Shown here one piece after another: positions 16,227-22,874 of a stretch of DNA of 22,874 bases. The stretch covers positions 1-22,874 of the forward strand of contig JBJTQN010000041.1 of assembly GCA_046075665.1 (NCBI GenBank), written 5' to 3'. Within the stretch, counting starts at the first letter, position 1. Every line of letters starts with the position of its first letter. The DNA comes from CAIRTT01 sp046075665 (GTDB lineage Bacteria > Armatimonadota > Armatimonadia > Armatimonadales > Armatimonadaceae). Both the position numbers and the translations under genes were made by a program. The notes beneath the pieces are model-generated. The model did no database searches and was not told where the DNA came from. It was given only the letters and a program-made list of their open reading frames with translations.

Positions 16227-16676
16227 ATGAATGAAATTGACGAAAAAGGTAAGTCTATTGGCGAGTGGCTAACGAACAAAGTAGGCACGATGTGGTGTGC
16301 TGGACTCTTCGCCGTTATCGCGCTTGCCGGACTCCCCAAGTCGCTCTCAGAAAACAACTTCGTCGACTGGCTGATTCAGGATTTTCTTCAGCTCGTCCTG
16401 ATGTCCGTAATCCTTGTTGGCCAGGATGTCCAATCCAAGAAGACTGAAAAGCTCATTAGGGAGACGCACCGGGCGAGTGTGGATGAGTTTGAAATCGCAA
16501 AGCGCAATCAGGAACTGGCATCGAAGGAGCTCGAAGAGCTTCGCCTCATTTCCGCTGATATCCACCGGATCATTTCTGAACTGGAAGCACGACAATCGCT
16601 CAAAGCAACCTCCCTTGAAACTGGGCGGCAGTCTGGAACATACATTTCGCCTGAATCAAACATCCCGATGGGATAG
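16227..16676 (+). CDS. Small membrane protein with two hydrophobic segments and a coiled-coil tail (DUF1003-like pattern)
   Basis: This 149-residue protein is placed at ATG 16227, which has AAGAGG nine bases upstream; the in-frame start at 16194 lacks one. Hydrophobic segments lie at about 20-37 and 45-66, the second with the WLIQDFLQLVLMSVILVGQ pattern. A charged heptad-rich helix runs from about 70 to 118. Paired segments ending in a Q-rich turn and then a long helix resemble DUF1003-type small membrane proteins, but the match is only a general pattern. It is head to head with the TPR-like membrane protein, 73 bp apart, so the two may share a control region. No function can be given. It ends in TAG. 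Confidence 0.6.
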   Translation: MNEIDEKGKSIGEWLTNKVGTMWCAGLFAVIALAGLPKSLSENNFVDWLIQDFLQLVLMSVILVGQDVQSKKTEKLIRETHRASVDEFEIAKRNQELASKELEELRLISADIHRIISELEARQSLKATSLETGRQSGTYISPESNIPMG

Positions 16677-16788
16677 TACGTGCGAAACGGGGGTGAGTGG
16701 ATGCGACATTTGAATGCTTTACAGGACGTGGTGATGCGTTTTACTCTGGTGATCTAAGGCGCGGTTGGAATCACCCGCATGCCGTACA

Positions 16789-18492
16789 TTACTGTTTAGC
16801 AAGCCAAGGGGCGATTTTTTCAAACCAGCGCGCCGCATGTTCACGAAGCCCAGCTCCGCTGAAGTGCACACCTTTGCCTCCACTGTCCCGGAAGGATCCT
16901 TTGACAGCATCCGAGTCCGGGCCCTGTAGTGCGGTCCGGTCCTTCCACAAAGCGGCTTGTGCCTTTCGGATGTCATCCGAGCCTTCATCCCCGGGGATGT
17001 GGTAACTCGCAAGCGCGACAAACCAGGGTGCATTCCACCCGATATCCTTGCGTGATTGTTGAATCAGCTGCTTGAGGTACTTCTGGTAGAGGTTTCCAGC
17101 AAGTGTCCTCGATGCATCAGCCTGGTTGGCATCGCTCTCGCCCTGATGCCAAAGTACAGCCCGGAAGCCGTTCTTTCCGAGGTCGGACATGCGGGATGTG
17201 AACACTTTGTACGCCTCCCCCTTCGACTCCCAGCTTCCATCCGGCAAACGCAGCACTCTACTTTCGATCGTCGGCGGGTTCGGAAATGTACTCCCGGCAG
17301 GCAGCCAATCGCGCACACTGCTCGCCCCAATTCCACAGGCTACAAAGCCAATCGGCACACCGAACCGAGCGACAAGTGCATCCCCGAGCGGCGGCATAAA
17401 GCTGCCCATATCCCCGCTGGCACCAGGCTGCGGGTCATTCGCCAGCTTCCACTGTGAGCCATCAAATGTGACGACTTTCCCAGACCGCACGCGCTGACGT
17501 TCCTCGCCATGATTTGCAGAATTGCTCTGCCCAGCCACGACAAAAACATCCCCAACGCCAACATGCTGAACACTTACTGCTGCCACAACACCCTGCGCCC
17601 CGACGAAGCGAACATCCAACGCATACCAGCCACCCGCCGGGAGCTCACATTCTGCCGTGAATGTCGCATTCCCCCAGTGGACAGTCGTACGCTTCCAAGC
17701 GCCGCCATCGATGCGAACCTCAAGCGTATGCTTATCCTCAAGGAGAGCCGCTGTGATCTGCCCGGAAAGGGTGACATTTCCCTTGCCACGATGATTACGT
17801 TGGACAACCTGATAATCCAAGGGCGTTGTAATTTTGAGCTCCGTCTGTGGATAGAGCCTGAGTGCTGCTTTACGTGCCATGTCGCATTCCTGTTCCGTAA
17901 GTGCATTTCCAGGCCTGCCGCCACCCATAAGGGCATCCGGTTGCCTTGCCGCCCTGTCGGGATGTTGCAGCGAAAGTGTGTGCCCAAGCTCATGCGCAAG
18001 CGTTCGGCTGAACGACCCCTGTACAAACGCCCCGGTCTCAACAATCTTGCAACGGATAGGAGCTTTTCGCCCCTGACTCGGCTTGTCTGTCCACTGCCCA
18101 ACAAAGGCGACCTGACGCTTTGGAATCGCAAATCCCTGAAGCGTCGAACCAATAAATGGAAGCACACAGACATGAACGGACTTCACTTTGTCATCGGTGA
18201 CCGGGATGATAGACAACAGATTACGAACGAGTTCCGGGTTTGAACCACCATCCTCGCCGCGTGTAGCGCCTTCCAAATACCGTGCGACACGCGCACTCTT
18301 GCTGACATCGCTGTTCGCCACATCGACCGCCAGCAGATTCCACGCGATGCCCGCCGGTTTCCAAATACGGTTTACCTCCGGCAAAACCGTCTCCCGGATA
18401 TCCTTCTCCGTCAGCCACGGCGTGAGGCGCTGACCAGACTTATTGATTTCCAAGTCATTGACAAAGTGAATGGTGATAGGGATGACAATCAC
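16789..18492 (-). CDS. Fusion of zincin metallopeptidase and sialate-O-acetylesterase-like SGNH hydrolase
   Basis: The 567-residue protein starts at GTG with TGGAG eight bases upstream, 27 bp after the rhamnosidase stop codon. Residues of about 1-215 form a zincin domain. The zinc motif HELGHTLSLQH spans 167-177, and Met189 in ALMGGG could form a Met-turn as in metzincins. A beta-sandwich linker (about 218-312) leads to an SGNH/SASA esterase domain (about 314-567). That domain has nucleophile Ser323 in VVAGQSNSA, the WHQGESDA block (448-455) and His543 in GVHFSGAG, with a nearby Asp536. Both active sites look complete. No signal peptide or membrane segment is visible, unlike most SASA proteins. 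It could deacetylate glycans or process a glycoprotein. Each domain is a sure call; the combined role is unknown. Confidence 0.85.
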   Translation of the reverse strand: MIVIPITIHFVNDLEINKSGQRLTPWLTEKDIRETVLPEVNRIWKPAGIAWNLLAVDVANSDVSKSARVARYLEGATRGEDGGSNPELVRNLLSIIPVTDDKVKSVHVCVLPFIGSTLQGFAIPKRQVAFVGQWTDKPSQGRKAPIRCKIVETGAFVQGSFSRTLAHELGHTLSLQHPDRAARQPDALMGGGRPGNALTEQECDMARKAALRLYPQTELKITTPLDYQVVQRNHRGKGNVTLSGQITAALLEDKHTLEVRIDGGAWKRTTVHWGNATFTAECELPAGGWYALDVRFVGAQGVVAAVSVQHVGVGDVFVVAGQSNSANHGEERQRVRSGKVVTFDGSQWKLANDPQPGASGDMGSFMPPLGDALVARFGVPIGFVACGIGASSVRDWLPAGSTFPNPPTIESRVLRLPDGSWESKGEAYKVFTSRMSDLGKNGFRAVLWHQGESDANQADASRTLAGNLYQKYLKQLIQQSRKDIGWNAPWFVALASYHIPGDEGSDDIRKAQAALWKDRTALQGPDSDAVKGSFRDSGGKGVHFSGAGLREHAARWFEKIAPWLAKQ

Positions 18493-18519
18493 GTTGGGCT
18501 CCAGACTGTTTCGATGCGT

Positions 18520-20622
18520 CTAATGGAAAACATCCAGCTCATAAATCGACCAGTGGTAGAGGTTACTCGATCCCGTCTGCGTGATGCGTACAAACCGGGC
18601 CCGCTGGGTCGCAAAGGTGATGCGTGTGATCCCCGGCGCTCCCTTGCCGCTTGCGATTGGCTGACTCCACGAGATGCCATCCTGTGATGTCCTCACCTCA
18701 TAGCCGACCGGCGAATCCCACTGCGCCCACGTATTGTCGAGGCGGATGCCCGAGAAACGCTCAACTTTTCCCAAATCGACTTGGAACCACTGCCCCGGAT
18801 ACTGCTTGCTGGTCATGTCACGCCAGCCTGTCCAAGCGTCGGCATCGATGGCATTTGCTGCCGGCACCGCAATAGGAATCTTGTCGCCGCTGAAGAGAAA
18901 GCTGCTATCCGGCACAGATGCACTGGCTTTCCAGCCATGCTTATCAATGTACTTGTCCCGAGGTGGTGGGGCAGCGGCTGGCTTCTCACGAACCAACGAC
19001 AGCCGTCCGGAGCCCGTGACCTGCCAAGCTCCTGCGGGAAGGGTTACGCGAACATAGCCATTTGCATCGGTGGTCTTGAATGTACTCCGTGATGTGCTTC
19101 CAGACTTTGCAGACCAGACTACATTCCTACCGATACGCACATCGTCGAGCTGTGAGAATGCACTCCGCGGAACACCGACAACGGCGCTGTTGCCTGTCGG
19201 GATGACGACATCAATCGTATAGCGTGATGCCGTCTTTTTGATCGCGGCGTGGACATTGCCAACCACCGTTGGGACCGTGACCTTGATGTCATTGAGGAAG
19301 GCATCCTTTGGCATCACCTCAAACTCTGTCCAGCCGGGCTGCGTTGGCCGCACACCGCAAATCGTTTCCGAGAGGAAAATCGCAGGTGGATTCCAGCCGT
19401 GATTTAGCGAGGATGCATCATCAAACGCATCGATGTTGCTTGCCCACCACCGGTCATAGTGCTCCCAGAGCGTTGTGAAACTGCAGGGAATCATTGTGCG
19501 ATAGCGGGTCGCCATCCGCAGCAGAGCATCCCGCTCATAACCCATTTTGCTCATTGCCTCAAACACCCAGCGGTCAAAGAAACAGCTTGAAAAAGTCTGC
19601 TTTGACAGCACATTCGCGAAAATCGGGTCCCATTTGTCTTCGGATGCCAGCCCGCAGTTCACCGCCATCGCATTCGCACGGTCATCCGGAACCTTTACTT
19701 GCGCTGACTGGTAAACGCCGTTTTTCCAGTATTTGGCATCAAACGTTTCCTTTATAGTGGCGCGCTTGGCATCAATCTGTGGGATATCAGCATCGTGGCC
19801 AGTGAGCGAAGCAATCTTCCGCAGTGTCGCAAGGCAGTCGTAGTAGAAGCAGGTCTCGATAACCGCGATGTCCTTATTTTCCTTGCCCCAGTCAAACCAG
19901 GTGCGCTTGCCAAACTGGTAGGTCTCGAAGAGGAAGGTGCGGGTTGGGATGTAAATGCGGCACATCGCATCGATGTCACCTGTATGCATGTAGTAAAACC
20001 ACAGACCATACCCACCAAGGAATTCCAAGTGCTGACCCGGATAGAACTTTGGCTCAAGCTTTCTGATGACAAGATCACGCGCAAGCGTATGCGCGCGCGG
20101 GTCGAACACATAAAAGCACTGGTTTAGCTCTGGAGTGCCATCCCCCCAAAATCCCACGCGCTCGCGGTCCGGGCAGTCGTAGAAGTGATCGCGCATGCAA
20201 ATGTAAGCCGTACGCGCAGCTTTCTGCCAAAGGGTTGTGAAGTCGGAGTCATCACAGGAAAAGCTGCCCGCGAAGTCGCAGTCAAAGCCTGTTTCGCGGT
20301 ACTGCACAGCACGAACGGTTACGCCTGCTGGAATCTGGTAGGTCGCTCCTTCGCCACTCACCCAGTTTTTGGCCTCGATTGTCTGTTTGCCCGGTCCAAA
20401 CGTGGTCGTCTCCGCCGGAGTCAAATAAAGCACCAGTGGATTCGTGGACTTGAATGTCAGCTTTCCACCGACTGGGCTGTCTACAACCATCCAGTGCTGA
20501 AACTGACAGTTGTAAGGGAGCTTACAGGTTAGGGTCCAGGGTTTGTCTTCAGAGTGGGGGAGCGAATGCGATGTACGGATGTAAGGTTTCAGGCCATAGT
20601 CGCGGATATTAGCGTCTTTCAC
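18520..20622 (-). CDS. Alpha-L-rhamnosidase-like GH78 protein with F5/8 type C domain, N-terminal domain missing
   Basis: The 700-residue protein contains a beta-sandwich (about 30-115) and then the six-hairpin GH78 catalytic domain, with the hallmark DCPDRERVGFWGDGT at 149-163 and the SLNHGWNPPA segment in its C-terminal part. A C-terminal beta-domain follows, then a galactose-binding F5/8 C-type domain (about 575-700; WFQVDLGKVERFSGIRL, ending YHWSIYELDVFH). The product would cleave terminal alpha-rhamnose from plant or algal glycans, and the F5/8 domain should bind sugar. The likely start is GTG 20622, since an in-frame TAG lies 18 bases further upstream. Relatives normally carry roughly 200 more N-terminal residues and a signal peptide before the W-K-D-x-G-x-K-x-Y segment, where this protein begins (KDANIRDYGLKPY). 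The 5' end has therefore probably been lost. Enzymatic residues appear intact, but export is doubtful. Confidence 0.75.
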   Translation of the reverse strand: MKDANIRDYGLKPYIRTSHSLPHSEDKPWTLTCKLPYNCQFQHWMVVDSPVGGKLTFKSTNPLVLYLTPAETTTFGPGKQTIEAKNWVSGEGATYQIPAGVTVRAVQYRETGFDCDFAGSFSCDDSDFTTLWQKAARTAYICMRDHFYDCPDRERVGFWGDGTPELNQCFYVFDPRAHTLARDLVIRKLEPKFYPGQHLEFLGGYGLWFYYMHTGDIDAMCRIYIPTRTFLFETYQFGKRTWFDWGKENKDIAVIETCFYYDCLATLRKIASLTGHDADIPQIDAKRATIKETFDAKYWKNGVYQSAQVKVPDDRANAMAVNCGLASEDKWDPIFANVLSKQTFSSCFFDRWVFEAMSKMGYERDALLRMATRYRTMIPCSFTTLWEHYDRWWASNIDAFDDASSLNHGWNPPAIFLSETICGVRPTQPGWTEFEVMPKDAFLNDIKVTVPTVVGNVHAAIKKTASRYTIDVVIPTGNSAVVGVPRSAFSQLDDVRIGRNVVWSAKSGSTSRSTFKTTDANGYVRVTLPAGAWQVTGSGRLSLVREKPAAAPPPRDKYIDKHGWKASASVPDSSFLFSGDKIPIAVPAANAIDADAWTGWRDMTSKQYPGQWFQVDLGKVERFSGIRLDNTWAQWDSPVGYEVRTSQDGISWSQPIASGKGAPGITRITFATQRARFVRITQTGSSNLYHWSIYELDVFH

Positions 20623-20667
20623 AACCGCGATTATGCCCTAACAACGACACACGGTTCCGTAACGCCA

Positions 20668-22703
20668 TCAGGCATTCGTTGAATCACTGACGGGAATGAT
20701 GCGCAGGCGCGCGCCATTCTTGTTGTCGTGAGTTGTGCCTTCTTCCGTCGCTGCGACATTGCCATCCGAGAGGACTTGGAGATTCCGGTGTCCGGAGACA
20801 CTGAGCAGCAGGATGTCGCCATGGACAGTCTCAGTCCACTGAAAGGCTTGTCGATCGCCGGCGCGTGCCTTTTGGAGGCTGATTTTTGCTGAATTGCCCA
20901 GTCCCAAAACAGTCACAAAGCTGCTTGAATGGACATGTTGGAGGGCTACTCGGCCGTTCTTGAAATCGATGACTTTGAAGTGTGCGCCGTTATCCGTGCC
21001 CGCTGGAATGCTGATTAAGCGCTCTCCAGCGGCGGCAAGCGCATTCCCGGATGTTGCATTTTCGATGCTTACAACCTGCCCGTACGGTATTGGATGCATG
21101 GTGCCACGCGATGCTGGTTCATGGACCGAAAAGTCGGTGAAGTCTGCCCGTCCACCGGAATTTCCAATTGTGTTATAGGCAAATAGAGCGTAGCGGACTC
21201 CCTGGAATGTGCGGAGCTGAAAGACCATCCGGAATGGGCTACCAAGCACCTGCCATGTTGAACCATCAAAGCTGTAGGAGGACGTCGCCATCTCGCTTAG
21301 GAAGTCACACTCTGCCCGCAGTCGAATAACAGATTTAGGCAATGGGATGACGGTTTCTGTGCCAGTTTCCTGATGGAACACTAGAAGATGAGCATCGCCT
21401 GTAACGGTACGACGAATTCCAATCCATCCGTAAGGGTGGTTGAGCAAGCCTAGGCCTGCGACATCCCCGGGGACCAGCCTTGATGAATCAATCACCACAG
21501 ACACGGTGGATTTTGGGCCGATGGCGCGTTGTGTCAGGGTGTTTTTGGCGTGCCAGAAGTCCTGGGATGTCTGTGGCGAGAGGCTGAGCCAGCCCCGCCG
21601 GGTTTTGAGCGACCATTTACTGTCATCCGGGTGGTGGTTCCACTGCCAGACATTCGCGAGCCTTGGCCCTTTGAAGGAATCGTTGCGGGTATAGGGTGCC
21701 GTCGGCTTGGTTCGTGCGTCGGTTGTTGGTTTGACCCACGTGCGCGGCGTGCGTCCGATGTTGCCGGGGAGACCGAACATCGGCCAGCCATCCACCTAGG
21801 TGATGGGTGACAGACACGTCAACCGACCGATGGAATTGGCATCCATCATCGAGTAGCCCCACCACTCGCCACTCTTTGTATTAACGATGCCGCCTTGGTG
21901 GATGGCGGTTGCGATGCCATCCCGTCGAGGATCCGGTGCGCTGATATCAAACTTGCCACCTCGATCCGAGCGGAGGCGGTAGCCCTGAGTGATTCCAAAT
22001 GCCTCTCCGGTTCTGATGGAATCGATAATTTCATAGGGGCCGAACGGATTCTTCGCCCGGGCGCAGGGCATCCGGAAACCACCGGCGTACCAGGCGCTGA
22101 TGATGTAGTACATCCCGTTAATTTTAAGGAAATGTGCACCTTCGCCCATGATGGATTCCGGGCTGAATGGTGCTTGTTCATACCCCGGGATGATGTCATC
22201 CAGTGCGTCGATTAACTGCGCGATGCGGATATCGCGATACCTCAAGCGACATACTTTTTTCCATCATCATCAAATAAAACGGACAAATCGTGGAACCCAC
22301 GCTTCATCGTGGTGCGCTTCCAAGGGCCGGTGGGCTTGTTTGCGGTGTAAACAAGCGTCGGGAAACCCGTTACGTTTGCAAAGATGTAAAAGATGCCATT
22401 GTGATGGCGAAAGCTTGGTGCCCAGATACCGCGTCCGTAAATGTCTTTGCCATTTTCAAGGCGAAATTCGGGTCCGAGGTCGAGACGGTCGCTAGCATAG
22501 GACATCAATGTCCAATAAACCAAGTCCTTTGAATGCAAAACAGGCAAACCAGGACTTGTGTGCATCGTGGTTCCTGTGAGGTAGTAATCGGGTCCAACAC
22601 GGATCATGTCTGGGTCGGAAAACTCATCAAAGAAGAGCGGATTACTAAACGTACCATTGCCATTGTCGGCGGTCCAAGACGGGGGATGATCTGATATGGG
22701 CAC
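20668..22703 (-). pseudogene. GH43 glycosidase with beta-sandwich and trefoil-like domains, broken by a frameshift and a TAG
   Basis: Conceptually about 679 residues from GTG 22701-22703, with AGGA overlapping the stop of the preceding fragment. The N-terminal five-bladed GH43 part shows the Asp of FSDPDMIRVG, the HDLSVLFDDDG aspartate and the catalytic acid Glu in SIMGEGAHFLKI. After KKYVA the frame ends at TGA (22242-22244), and the protein continues in another frame with YRDIRIAQL, so about one base is missing near 22240. Later the frame stops at TAG (21796-21798) between SPIT and VDGWP, where relatives have tryptophan (PIxWVDGWP); homology continues in the same frame from 21795. The rest is the concanavalin-like GH43_C2 domain, then a beta-trefoil-like segment (about the last 140 residues). 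An arabinofuranosidase/xylosidase role is expected from the family. Two independent lesions indicate a decayed gene unless the sequence has errors. Confidence 0.85.
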
Positions 22704-22715
22704 GGGCGTGGGGTC

Positions 22716-22874
22716 CTAACGCGATGTTTGGATGGAAGATACTAGCGTTGGCTCGATAAGCTTGCCATCGCTTGGGATGGCAAAACGTAGGATGGTGACA
22801 TCCTTGACACGACCATTGACCACGTGCTGATCACTTTCTTCGTAAATATTTCCGTGAAACCACGCCGATTACCA
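22716..22874 (-). pseudogene. C-terminal fragment of an unknown gene at the window edge
   Basis: A short minus-strand frame (22716-22868) encodes about 50 residues including SAWFHGNIYEESDQHVV, then TILRFAIPSDGKLIEP, and ends in TAG. The composition and hydrophobic pattern look like the end of a real protein rather than a shadow frame. There is no start codon where one would be expected, and an in-frame TAA (22869-22871) precedes it within the window. It may be the end of another glycan-related gene with a lesion or a frameshift beyond the edge. I do not recognise the family. It sits 12 bp upstream of the GH43 start. Confidence 0.4.

Noticed and set aside
16748..16775. Terminator between the converging genes at 16676 and 16789
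   Set aside because: GGTGAT and ATCACC form a six-base stem with a 16-base loop but without a T tract, so it is too weak to call.
17509..18243. 244-residue plus-strand frame inside the zincin-esterase gene
   Set aside because: It is a shadow of the minus-strand coding sequence, with no start signal or motif.

Overview
The window looks like a piece of chromosome from a Gram-negative-type heterotrophic bacterium with a middling-to-high GC content. It encodes a lipoprotein, Sec signal peptides, a secreted esterase, plant-glycan enzymes and a multiheme cytochrome. The mix would suit Armatimonadota, Acidobacteriota or a similar soil/biofilm phylum, but no marker gene fixes the taxon and that placement is a guess. 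There are no rRNA, tRNA, CRISPR, transposase or phage genes that I can see.

Left part (1-9641). A seven-heme c-type cytochrome lipoprotein (minus strand) diverges from a secreted YncE-like beta-propeller/phosphoesterase protein (plus strand). After it comes a tight plus-strand cassette: a 1310-residue Pls-type membrane non-ribosomal peptide synthetase (adenylation, carrier, six membrane segments and three interleaved acyltransferase-like domains, the layout of epsilon-poly-L-lysine synthetase), a polytopic DUF418/acyltransferase-like membrane protein overlapping it by 14 bases, and a phosphopantetheinyl-transferase-like protein coupled through an ATGA overlap. The adenylation pocket read by eye (D-S-E-C-I-V-G-V-V-K) suggests a cationic amino acid. 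This cassette is the best candidate for an interesting system: a membrane machine for a cationic homopolymer or short isopeptide, with a transferase partner whose catalytic motif is degenerate.

Middle part (9642-14254). A 156-bp tandem repeat (two full copies plus 30 bp) is followed by an SDR oxidoreductase gene broken by an in-frame TAG, a DinB-fold protein, a secreted alpha/beta-hydrolase (acetyl-xylan-esterase-like), two facing terminators and a minus-strand zinc alcohol dehydrogenase. The start region of that dehydrogenase has been duplicated in tandem about three more times upstream (units of 141-156 bp), leaving a ladder of tiny truncated start-ORFs.

Right part (14255-22874). An M42-type aminopeptidase and a single-pass membrane protein (minus) stand head to head with a small two-segment membrane protein (plus). 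A minus-strand carbohydrate cluster then runs from the right edge inward: a fragment of an unknown gene, a GH43 glycosidase with C-terminal beta-sandwich and trefoil-like domains (broken by one frameshift and one TAG at a tryptophan position), an alpha-L-rhamnosidase-like GH78 protein with an F5/8 C domain and an apparently missing N-terminal domain, and an unusual fusion of a zincin metallopeptidase with a sialate-O-acetylesterase-like SGNH domain. The cluster suggests breakdown of acetylated, rhamnose- and pentose-containing plant polysaccharide, but it appears partly decayed. TAG is the normal stop of at least six intact genes here, so the internal TAG codons look like lesions or sequence errors rather than a recoded codon.
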